A stretch of DNA of 5,095 bases from contig PNBP01000040.1 of NCBI GenBank assembly GCA_003136075.1, positions 16,233 to 21,327 on the forward strand, in the 5' to 3' direction. The notes beneath the pieces are model-generated. The model was not told where the DNA came from, ran no database searches, and was given only the letters and a program-made list of their open reading frames with translations. The position numbers were made by a program, and so were the translations under genes. This DNA comes from Methanoregula sp. (lineage in GTDB: Archaea; Halobacteriota; Methanomicrobia; Methanomicrobiales; Methanospirillaceae). Shown in pieces: positions 1 through 5,095 of the stretch (position 1 is its first letter; every line of letters starts with the position of its first letter).

Positions 1-369
1 CTGCGGTTTGTGCTCCACGAGCATTTTGCCCGGCACCATCATTTTGATTTCCGGCTTGAGCGGGACGGTATCCTGAAGAGCTGGGCAGTGCCAAAAGGGT
101 TGTCAGATAAACCGGGAGAGCGGCGGCTGGCAATCGCGGTGGACGATCATCCCTTGGAGTATATCGATTTTACCGGTAGTATCCCGGAAGGGGAATATGG
201 CGCCGGAGAAGTGAGGATAGCCGATACCGGGGTATACGATACCCTGATGTGGAAGGACGACCGGATTGAAGTCGTGCTGCATGGCAGGGAATTTGCCGGG
301 AAATATGTTCTTGTCCGGTTTAAAAAAGCCGGAGAGAATGAATGGCTTGTGCTGAAAGGCAAGGAGTAA
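1..369 (+). CDS. Stand-alone LigD-type DNA 3'-phosphoesterase (5'-partial)
   Basis: Single-domain homologue of the 3'-phosphoesterase (PE) module of bacterial DNA ligase D. This metal-dependent enzyme cleans 3' ends of DNA breaks by removing 3'-phosphates and terminal 3'-ribonucleotides before polymerase and ligase act. The frame is open to the window edge (LRF before the GTG at 10), so the true start lies upstream and the GTG at 10 is probably an internal valine. Numbering from that GTG, the family signature HEHFARHHHFDFRLE is followed by SWAVPKG (24-30), DDHPLEY (45-51) and IPEGEYGAG. H5, H11, D13, R15, H47 and Y51 line up, with exact spacing, with the residues I recall as catalytic or metal-binding in Pseudomonas LigD PE (His42, His48, Asp50, Arg52, His84, Tyr88). 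The stop after WLVLKGKE shows that no polymerase or ligase domain follows, as in known archaeal PE proteins. No ku or ligase gene is visible here. The family call is secure; the substrate preference is inferred. Confidence 0.93.
   Translation: MRFVLHEHFARHHHFDFRLERDGILKSWAVPKGLSDKPGERRLAIAVDDHPLEYIDFTGSIPEGEYGAGEVRIADTGVYDTLMWKDDRIEVVLHGREFAGKYVLVRFKKAGENEWLVLKGKE
361..366 (+). promoter_or_regulatory. Ribosome binding site for the lipoprotein gene
   Basis: AAGGAG forms the last two sense codons (Lys-Glu) of the phosphoesterase gene and sits six bases before the GTG at 373. This spacing decides the start: the in-frame ATG at 382 would be 15 bases away. The ATG at 371 is in another frame and hits a stop after one further codon. 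The placement implies co-transcription and probably translational coupling of the two genes. Confidence 0.6.
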
Positions 370-372
370 TAT

Positions 373-864
373 GTGGTAATCATGCGATATACCCCTCTCC
401 TTCTGGCGATCATAGGTGTTTTTATTATTACTGCGGGATGCACAATGCCCGGCGCTCATACCGGAATCCCTCAGACAACCGTTCCACCGGCATCTCCTGT
501 CAATGTCTCCATCCACTCCGATATGACCCGTTATTCGGTTATTATGTCATCAGCACCGGGGATGCCGCTCTCTGCATGCATAACACAAACAACTCCTTCA
601 GGAACTGTTGAATACCGGTGGAGAACTGATTACGGCCGGTTCCTTGCATGGAATGCACCGGATTTCACTGTGCGGGAACTGGGTGCCAACGTATCAGTCA
701 GCGGCGGAAAAGTGTACTGGACGTACCTTGATGAACATCAAAATACGGCACGGCCACCAGTTCATATTACGCTTGATCTTGCCTATGTACACTCGGGCGC
801 TGTGCTTGGACATACAGAGCGGATCATTGAGTGGGAAAATGGAACTGTGGCAGTCATCCGGTAA
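373..864 (+). CDS. Predicted secreted lipoprotein of unknown function
   Basis: 163 residues, not matched to a named family. A short basic start (MVIMRY) is followed by a hydrophobic segment (about 8-19) and a lipobox-like ITAGC ending at Cys23. This suggests export and lipid anchoring on the outer face of the cytoplasmic membrane. Residues 24-42 are a Thr/Pro/Ala-rich linker typical of archaeal surface lipoproteins. The rest (about 43-163) looks like a small beta-rich domain: alternating polar/hydrophobic stretches, an aromatic-rich centre (YRWRTDYGRFLAWNAPDF, about 81-98; VYWTYLD, 114-120) and a final IIEWENGTVAVIR. No catalytic motif is visible. The GTG start at 373 is preferred because of the AAGGAG six bases upstream; ATG 382 would still leave the signal peptide intact. 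It lies three bases after the phosphoesterase gene and is probably in the same transcript, but nothing in it points to DNA repair, so the pairing may be incidental. An Ig-like or protease-inhibitor-like fold is possible but unproven. Confidence 0.8.
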   Translation: MVIMRYTPLLLAIIGVFIITAGCTMPGAHTGIPQTTVPPASPVNVSIHSDMTRYSVIMSSAPGMPLSACITQTTPSGTVEYRWRTDYGRFLAWNAPDFTVRELGANVSVSGGKVYWTYLDEHQNTARPPVHITLDLAYVHSGAVLGHTERIIEWENGTVAVIR

Positions 865-924
865 GTGTGCTGCAATCGGATATGCGTTTGCTTGCCTCAC
901 CTAGTATCATTGTTGTGTCATGGT

Positions 925-957
925 TTTGTCCCGGTGCATCCTGTATTACCGGACAAA
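925..957. terminator. Imperfect inverted repeat between convergent genes, possible terminator
   Basis: TTTGTCCCGG (925-934) pairs with CCGGACAAA (949-957) apart from one bulged C, leaving a 14-base loop. It covers the last codons and stop of the minus-strand membrane-protein gene and lies 60 bases after the lipoprotein stop. Its position suits a bidirectional transcript end, but no strong oligo-T tract follows on either strand, so the role is tentative. Confidence 0.3.
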
Positions 958-1485
958 TCCCATAATTCCCATCGTCGAGAAGAGAATGATTATGGTCAGT
1001 GCCGTCCAGCCGATCATGATCACAGCGACCCCCCTGACAGTTCTCCCAAAAAACAGCCAGTCGAGAATAGCACAGCCATATAACCCGACACCTGGCACCA
1101 GAATGAACGGTATGAGCATATAGATCCCGTATTTTTGGAAAAAAACTGAACGGTCTGCAATACCCTTCACGTTTGCGATGAACTGCGACAAGCGGACGGA
1201 CCGTTCTGAAAATCCATCACATATTGCACCAATACCAAAAATGACCGACAGGGCAACCGAGGTCATGGTTGCAATGATAAAAACAGGTGGCAGTGACAGT
1301 CCTGCGCCAACGGCAGCAGCAAATGGCTGGAAGATCAGGATCGTTGCGATAAGGCCAAGCGTCACATGGGCCGGGACATCAAACGCAAAACCAAGCGCAA
1401 TAGGGATGAAAATAACCCCGGCAAGAAAATACAGCAGTGCCAGTATGGCCTCGGTCATTGCCCGGGATCCTGTCGTGTCCTCCAT
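946..1485 (-). CDS. Small polytopic membrane protein, COG2426 / Sm_multidrug_ex-like
   Basis: A very hydrophobic protein with about five predicted membrane segments. Numbering from the longest in-frame start (ATG at 1572), they lie near 43-63, 70-88, 95-116, 149-173 and 181-204. The best family clue is the C-terminal part: KYGIYMLIPFILVPGVGLYGCAILDWLF resembles the KYG...PxPGxGxxxGAxxAxLL signature of COG2426 'small multidrug export' proteins. Members are annotated as exporters mostly by name, and no substrate is established. A cytoplasmic loop (about 118-146, DGFSERSVRLSQFIANVKGIADRS) is charged. The start is uncertain. ATG 1572 (208 aa) has AGGA five bases upstream; ATG 1485 (179 aa) has little; ATG 1458 (170 aa) has AGGA nine bases upstream. 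Family length (about 150-180 aa), and a TATA-like element that would start transcription near 1565, both favour a downstream start, so 1485 is given as a compromise. It is convergent with the lipoprotein gene and divergent from the metallopeptidase gene. Confidence 0.65.
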   Translation of the reverse strand: MEDTTGSRAMTEAILALLYFLAGVIFIPIALGFAFDVPAHVTLGLIATILIFQPFAAAVGAGLSLPPVFIIATMTSVALSVIFGIGAICDGFSERSVRLSQFIANVKGIADRSVFFQKYGIYMLIPFILVPGVGLYGCAILDWLFFGRTVRGVAVIMIGWTALTIIILFSTMGIMGFVR

Positions 1486-1587
1486 GATGTGTACCAGTAA
1501 TTGATATCCGGGGTAATAACGATGCTGAAACGATGCATATCCGGTCAACCCTGCAAATTTTTTCCAAGCCATCCTGATCCTGACAAC

Positions 1588-1594
1588 TTATATA
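1588..1594 (+). promoter_or_regulatory. Putative TATA box for the YgjP-like metallopeptidase gene
   Basis: TTATATA, preceded by a purine/A-containing stretch (GACAAC) that could serve as a BRE, stands out in the 92-base gap between divergent genes. With the usual archaeal spacing of about 25-27 bases, transcription would begin near 1616-1618, giving a leader of about 47 bases before the ATG at 1665. That leader carries an AAGG seven bases before the start. No second candidate in the gap is as good. Confidence 0.45.
1588..1594 (-). promoter_or_regulatory. Same element read as a TATA box for the divergent membrane-protein gene
   Basis: On the minus strand the same bases read TATATAA, preceded by GGGAAC, also an acceptable BRE/TATA arrangement. 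The implied transcription start is near 1565, inside the longest form of the membrane-protein reading frame. If this promoter is real, translation must begin at a later start such as 1485 or 1458. Otherwise the element serves only the plus-strand gene. Confidence 0.3.
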
Positions 1595-1664
1595 GTTCCC
1601 TGCCCGGATTGAACCGTTTTTATGTACCGCCAGCATACAGGTATTTACTAAAAAAGGCTCCCCG

Positions 1665-2408
1665 ATGCACAAAGAACCCGCTCCCGAAATCCTTCAGTGT
1701 GGAGGTCATGCGATCCCGTATACCATTCATTACAGCGACCGTCGCAAAACTCTCGTGATTGAAATCTCCCCGGACCTCTCGGTTACTGTTCGTGCTCCCC
1801 GGCGGGCAACACGAGCCTCCATTCAGGACCTTCTTGAAAAGAAATCCACATGGATTGCAAAACATCTCAACCGGTTTGGCGAGATCCGGCCCTATACCGC
1901 TCCAAAACAGTTCATTCCCGGCGAACGGTTCCTGTACCTTGGTCAGGAGTACCAGCTGGCTGTCCACCCCTGCGTTGATAAGCCCCATGTCCGGATCATC
2001 CGTGACCAGATTGATATCGGGCTGCCGGAAAACATCCTCCCGGAGGAGTACCCGCAAGCCGCCCGGGCTGCACTTATCCTGTGGTATCGCGATCATGCAA
2101 TCGCCAGAATCGAAGAATATCTCGTAAAATATGCACAGGTTCTTGAACTTCCTGTTCCCCCGTTTACGGCAAAATTGTTGAGAAAACGATGGGGGAGCTG
2201 CAGCGCACGGAACCGTCTGAACTTCAACCAGAATATTGTCATGGCACCAGCCATCCAGATCGAGTATGTGGTTGTCCATGAGCTCTGCCATTTCCGGCAT
2301 AAGAACCATTCAGCCCGGTTCTGGCATCACGTGAGTTCGGTGTTGCCGGAGTATAAGGAACGGCGGATGGCGCTCAGGAAAGACGGATGGAAGTACGGGC
2401 TTGAATAA
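1665..2408 (+). CDS. YgjP/DUF45-family zinc metallopeptidase-like protein
   Basis: 247 residues, the normal length for the YgjP-like metallopeptidase family (PF01863, DUF45), which is related to SprT/WLM-type zincins. The N-terminal half (about 15-120) is the usual beta-rich region, with YTIHYSDRRKTLVIEISPDLSVTVRAP and then FLYLGQEYQLAV. The C-terminal half carries the catalytic core: KLLRKRWGSCSARNRLNFNQ (170-189), then VVHELCHFRHKNHSARFW. H205 and H209 of HELCH, plus H215 of the NHS motif, are the predicted zinc ligands, and E206 is the general base. All are intact, so the enzyme should be active. It has no signal peptide or membrane segment, so it is likely cytoplasmic. Its physiological substrate is unknown; in bacteria such genes sometimes accompany restriction or nucleic-acid systems, but none is seen here. 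The ATG at 1665 has AAGG seven bases upstream and sits 47 bases after the predicted transcription start. It appears to be a single-gene transcript, convergent with kdpD. Confidence 0.92.
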   Translation: MHKEPAPEILQCGGHAIPYTIHYSDRRKTLVIEISPDLSVTVRAPRRATRASIQDLLEKKSTWIAKHLNRFGEIRPYTAPKQFIPGERFLYLGQEYQLAVHPCVDKPHVRIIRDQIDIGLPENILPEEYPQAARAALILWYRDHAIARIEEYLVKYAQVLELPVPPFTAKLLRKRWGSCSARNRLNFNQNIVMAPAIQIEYVVVHELCHFRHKNHSARFWHHVSSVLPEYKERRMALRKDGWKYGLE

Positions 2409-2412
2409 AAAA
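2407..2412 (-). terminator. Second oligo-T tract downstream of kdpD
   Basis: Six T residues on the minus strand, overlapping the stop codon of the convergent metallopeptidase gene and about 45 bases after the first T tract. Multiple T runs at a gene end are typical of archaeal termination, so this may be a backup site. Confidence 0.3.
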
Positions 2413-2455
2413 GTGTGATATCAAAGCCGCCGGATGGAAGATTTTGTCGAGAACT

Positions 2456-2463
2456 AAAAAAAA
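2456..2463 (-). terminator. Oligo-T terminator of the kdp operon
   Basis: Reading the minus strand, eight consecutive T residues (GGTTTTTTTTAG) begin 17 bases after the kdpD stop codon. There is no convincing hairpin, which fits intrinsic termination by archaeal RNA polymerase at oligo-T. It marks the end of the operon: the next gene, 50 bases further on, is on the opposite strand. Confidence 0.6.
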
Positions 2464-2479
2464 CCGGTAATATCAGCAC

Positions 2480-4450
2480 TTATTTCCTGCCATTCATGGT
2501 TAAGCTCACCCGTTCCAGTGCCTGCGCAGTCAGGTTTGCAAATGCGGTAAGAATTCTTGCCTGTTCCGGAGTAATAATGCCATCGGGTTCCTCAGGTTTA
2601 ACACCCATAATTCCCAGCACCCCTTGAGAGCTCTGGAGAGGAATATACCTGAGCCGCGAACTATGCAGTGTATCTGTATCATATCCCGCTATGGCCCCAT
2701 GTTTGAATGCCCATATTGCAACAGCCATTTCATCTGGATCAAGCTTAAGCCCGGAATGTGTGGTATGCTCAACGAGATTCTCACCATCCGGTAACAGGAA
2801 TACGCTTTCCCACCGGAATATTTCATCGACATGCTTTGCTACTGCTAAAATGATTGAGTCCGCATTCACCGCAACTGCAAGATCCTGCGATAAGGCGTAA
2901 AGTGTAGCCGTCTCTTTCTCCCGGGCTTGTGCAGCTTCGGCATGTTCGCGCGATCGTGTAACGAGCAGACTGATTAGACCCCCTATGATGAGCATTCCTG
3001 CGAAGGTGATGAGGTATTCCGTGTCGGCTATCCTGAAGGTAAAATAGGGCCGGATGAGGAAGAAGTCAAACGCCAGGACCCCGATGATCGCTGTGAAGAT
3101 AGCAGGCAGCAAGCCTCGCTTGAACGCGATGACAACAACCGCGAGAAGGTACAGCATGATAAGGTTTGCAGGTGAGATGAATGATTTAGCTAGCAACCCG
3201 ATACCGGTAATAACAGCGATGAGAACGATACTTACGATGTAATCCATGGGCGGCGTTGCCGGAAGAAGGGGTTCCAGATTCACCGGTTTCTGCGGGGAGT
3301 TCGCCTCACTGCTGATGACGTAGACATCGATAGTGCCGCTATTGTGGATGAGCTGGTCGACGACAGAACCGAAGACGAACTCCTGCCACCGGGGCCGCAG
3401 GGTCTTGCCGATGATGATCCGCGTCACGTTATGTTTGCGGGCGTAATCGATCGCCGTATTCGCGATGTTGAGCCCGAATGGGGTGGCGGTCGTTGCTCCC
3501 AGTTTCTCCGCGAGCTGGAGTGTCCGCGATACCCCCTCCTTGGCTTCCTTGGTGAGGCGGTGGTGCGAGGGCGTCTCGACATAAATTGCGGTCCAGTTGG
3601 CATTCATCCTATCAGCCTGCCTCCGTGCAGTTCTGACCAGCCGCTCCGACAGCGGTCCCGGACCTACGCAGACCAGCAGGCTCTCCCCCGCAGCCCACGG
3701 CCCGGGAATCGCACGGGTCTGCATCCATGCGAGCATCTGGTCATCGACCCGCTCAGCCGCACTTCGGAGAGCAAGTTCCCTGAGCGCATACAGGTTGCCC
3801 TCGTTGAAGAACTGCTCGATCGCCCGTGCCGCCATATCGGGGACATACACTTTTCCTTCTTTGAGCCGCTGAAGAAGTTCCGGGGGTGCGAGGTCGACAA
3901 GCTCAAGCTCGTCCGCCTCATCGATTACCCGATCGGGGATGGTCTCGCGAACGATTACGCCGGTGATTTGGGCAACTACGTCATTGAGGCTCTCGACATG
4001 CTGGATGTTTAATGTGGTGTACACATTAATGCCGGCGTCAAGAATCTCCTCAACATCTTGGTACCGCTTCGTGTGGCGCGATCCCGGCGCGTTGGTATGG
4101 GCGAGTTCGTCAACGAGTACCAGTTGGGGATGCACGGAGAGGATCGCATCGAGATCCATCTCAGAAATGGTTACTCCCCGGTAGTCCACCATCTTCAGGG
4201 GGATGGCAGTAAGCCCTGCGAGAAGCGCATCGGTCTCAAATCTGTTATGCGTTTCCACGTACCCAATCCTGACATCAATGCCCTCCCGCATCCTGAGGTG
4301 CGCTGCCTGGAGCATTTCGTAGGTTTTCCCGACACCGGCGATGTACCCAAGGAAAATTTTGAATTTGCCCCGGTGCTCCTTGCGCTCTTCACCCTGTACT
4401 CGGGCAAGGAGGGTATCGGGGTCGGGGCGGAAGTTGCGGAGTGCAGACAT
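2480..4450 (-). CDS. kdpD: KdpD-type K+ sensor protein lacking the histidine-kinase domain
   Basis: 656 residues against roughly 890 in E. coli KdpD. Domains in order: the N-terminal KdpD domain (about 24-230), with the Walker-A-like GYIAGVGKT (35-43), the Walker-B-like LVLVDELAHTN (110-120) and the hallmark APGSRHTKRYQDVEEILDAGINVYTTLNIQH; a Usp domain (about 255-381) ending IIIGKTLRPRW...GSVVDQLIHNSGTIDVYVIS; four closely spaced membrane segments (about 403-422, 428-444, 447-466, 478-497; DUF4118); a short charged/helical linker (499-525); and a GAF-like region (about 526-647). It then stops (LERVSLTMNGRK) where the HisKA phosphoacceptor helix normally begins, so there is no H-box and no N/G boxes. 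In Gram-positive KdpD an SxS...FTAxY motif of the Usp domain binds c-di-AMP; here WTAIY (286-290) is present, but the SxS position reads GPG (263-265). The gene starts one base after the kdpB stop, so translational coupling is likely. It probably senses K+/ATP/turgor state, but signalling must be by protein contact or a separate kinase. Confidence 0.95.
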   Translation of the reverse strand: MSALRNFRPDPDTLLARVQGEERKEHRGKFKIFLGYIAGVGKTYEMLQAAHLRMREGIDVRIGYVETHNRFETDALLAGLTAIPLKMVDYRGVTISEMDLDAILSVHPQLVLVDELAHTNAPGSRHTKRYQDVEEILDAGINVYTTLNIQHVESLNDVVAQITGVIVRETIPDRVIDEADELELVDLAPPELLQRLKEGKVYVPDMAARAIEQFFNEGNLYALRELALRSAAERVDDQMLAWMQTRAIPGPWAAGESLLVCVGPGPLSERLVRTARRQADRMNANWTAIYVETPSHHRLTKEAKEGVSRTLQLAEKLGATTATPFGLNIANTAIDYARKHNVTRIIIGKTLRPRWQEFVFGSVVDQLIHNSGTIDVYVISSEANSPQKPVNLEPLLPATPPMDYIVSIVLIAVITGIGLLAKSFISPANLIMLYLLAVVVIAFKRGLLPAIFTAIIGVLAFDFFLIRPYFTFRIADTEYLITFAGMLIIGGLISLLVTRSREHAEAAQAREKETATLYALSQDLAVAVNADSIILAVAKHVDEIFRWESVFLLPDGENLVEHTTHSGLKLDPDEMAVAIWAFKHGAIAGYDTDTLHSSRLRYIPLQSSQGVLGIMGVKPEEPDGIITPEQARILTAFANLTAQALERVSLTMNGRK

Positions 4451-4454
4451 ACTA
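4448..4454 (-). promoter_or_regulatory. kdpB-kdpD stop/start junction (TAG-T-ATG)
   Basis: On the minus strand the kdpB stop codon TAG is followed by a single T and then the kdpD ATG. The bases before it (GTGGGAATGAGATAGT) give only a weak Shine-Dalgarno-like match, so ribosomes finishing kdpB probably reinitiate on kdpD. This ties sensor and pump subunit production closely and leaves no room for kdpC. Confidence 0.6.
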
Positions 4455-5095
4455 TCTCATTCCCACTCCCACGAGCACCAGAATAATATCGATTATCTTA
4501 ATTCCGATGAACGGGGCGATGACTCCGCCGACCCCGTAGATGAGGATGTTCTTCCGCAAAGACTCCTCAGCTGTCATCGGGCGGTACGCAACGCCGTGGA
4601 GGGCGAGAGGGATGAGTGCGACGATGACGACTGCATTGAAGATGACTGCTGATAGGATCGCATTATGGAGACCAAGAATGTTCAGTACACCGAGCGCTGG
4701 ATATGTCGAGATAAATGCGGCGGGTATGATAAAGAAATATTTTGCAAGGTCATTTGCGATGGAGAATGTGGTGAGTGCGCCCCGGGTCATCAGGAGCTGC
4801 TTTCCGATCTCTACGATCTCGATCAGTTTTGTGGGATTGCTATCGAGATCGATCATGTTCGCTGCCTCGCGGGCCGGCTGGGTCCCGGTGTTCATCGCTA
4901 CGGCGACATCTGCTTGGGCGAGCGCGGGGGCATCGTTGGTGCCGTCACCGGTCATCGCCACCATTCGCCCTCCCGCTTGGTACTCACGGATCATTTTGAG
5001 TTTGCTCTCCGGCGTCGCCTCCGCGAGGAAATCGTCCACACCTGCTTCGGCTGCGATGGTTGCAGCTGTGAGTCGGTTGTCACCGGTGATCATGA
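4452..5095 (-). CDS. kdpB: Potassium-transporting P-type ATPase subunit B, C-terminal part
   Basis: The visible 213-214 residues are the C-terminal third of KdpB (about 680 aa), the catalytic subunit that hydrolyses ATP to drive K+ uptake through KdpA in the KdpFABC complex. The gene runs off the right edge; the ATG at 5093 is internal, being the Met of the MITGDN motif. Numbering from that Met: [17 protein letters not shown] (19-35), the P-domain hinge [20 protein letters not shown] (48-67), DLDSNPTKL (82-90), then membrane segments 4-7. TM5 keeps [11 protein letters not shown], whose D115 and K118 correspond to the Asp583/Lys586 pair that couples ATPase and transport in E. coli. [16 protein letters not shown] and [18 protein letters not shown] complete the standard C-terminus. 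One oddity: between TM5 and TM6 the usual L.SP.SAILSA loop reads GLHNAILSA, about three residues shorter. All key residues seen are intact. kdpC does not follow; kdpD does, one base later. Confidence 0.96.
   Translation of the reverse strand, partial: MITGDNRLTAATIAAEAGVDDFLAEATPESKLKMIREYQAGGRMVAMTGDGTNDAPALAQADVAVAMNTGTQPAREAANMIDLDSNPTKLIEIVEIGKQLLMTRGALTTFSIANDLAKYFFIIPAAFISTYPALGVLNILGLHNAILSAVIFNAVVIVALIPLALHGVAYRPMTAEESLRKNILIYGVGGVIAPFIGIKIIDIILVLVGVGMR

Noticed and set aside
103..516. 137-codon minus-strand open frame across the phosphoesterase/lipoprotein boundary
   Set aside because: It overlaps two better-supported plus-strand genes and has no recognisable features.
865..945. Small reading frames continuing past the lipoprotein stop
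   Set aside because: They are short, Cys/His-rich out-of-frame translations without a ribosome binding site; the region is better explained as a convergent intergenic spacer with an imperfect inverted repeat.
1620..2309. 229-codon open frame on the minus strand opposite the metallopeptidase gene
   Set aside because: It is fully antisense to a gene with clear family motifs, its product shows no recognisable domain, and its composition is that of a shadow frame.
2409..2479. Possible remnant of a KdpD kinase domain or of kdpE after the kdpD stop
   Set aside because: Only 71 bases separate the two convergent genes; they contain A/T tracts, and I see no H-box or receiver-like coding sequence in them.
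3344..4012. 222-codon open frame on the plus strand inside kdpD
   Set aside because: kdpD is unambiguous on the other strand; the antisense product is rich in Arg/Pro/Gly with no motif, as expected of a shadow in GC-biased coding DNA.
1..5095. CRISPR array, insertion sequence, tRNA/rRNA gene or phage-like module
   Set aside because: No regularly spaced direct repeats, transposase motifs, terminal inverted repeats or structural RNA signatures were seen; the genes fill nearly all of the window.

Overview
This 5.1 kb window looks like methanogenic archaeal chromosome, probably from the Methanomicrobiales (Methanoregula/Methanosphaerula/Methanospirillum-like). That placement is an inference from four things. 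There is a stand-alone LigD-type 3'-phosphoesterase of the kind known from archaea, and a small lipobox protein beside it. There are AT-rich TATA-box-like elements in a GC-moderate background, and oligo-T tracts rather than hairpin-plus-T terminators at a gene end. The sequence alone does not fix the genus.

Left part (1-864, + strand): the 3' end of a single-domain DNA 3'-phosphoesterase gene, with its expected catalytic residues. Three bases later comes a 163-residue predicted lipoprotein of unknown function, whose ribosome binding site lies in the last codons of the phosphoesterase. Middle (946-1572, - strand): a small polytopic membrane protein resembling the COG2426 / Sm_multidrug_ex family, convergent with the lipoprotein gene. 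It is divergent from the next gene (1665-2408, +), a complete YgjP/DUF45-type zinc metallopeptidase with an HELCH motif. The two divergent genes are separated by a short AT-rich TATA-like element readable on both strands.

Right part (2480-5095, - strand): the end of a kdp potassium-uptake operon. It holds the C-terminal third of KdpB, the P-type ATPase subunit, then after a single base a 656-residue KdpD. This KdpD has the N-terminal ATP-binding domain, the Usp domain, four transmembrane segments and a GAF-like region, but stops exactly where the histidine-kinase transmitter should begin. No kdpC lies between kdpB and kdpD and no kdpE follows; the operon ends in oligo-T tracts facing the metallopeptidase gene.

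The most notable point is this Kdp arrangement: a kinase-less KdpD translationally linked to the pump subunit, with no response regulator nearby. It suggests K+-linked control that does not use a classical phosphorelay. The rest of the window is ordinary housekeeping and accessory content. I see no CRISPR array, insertion sequence, tRNA or rRNA.
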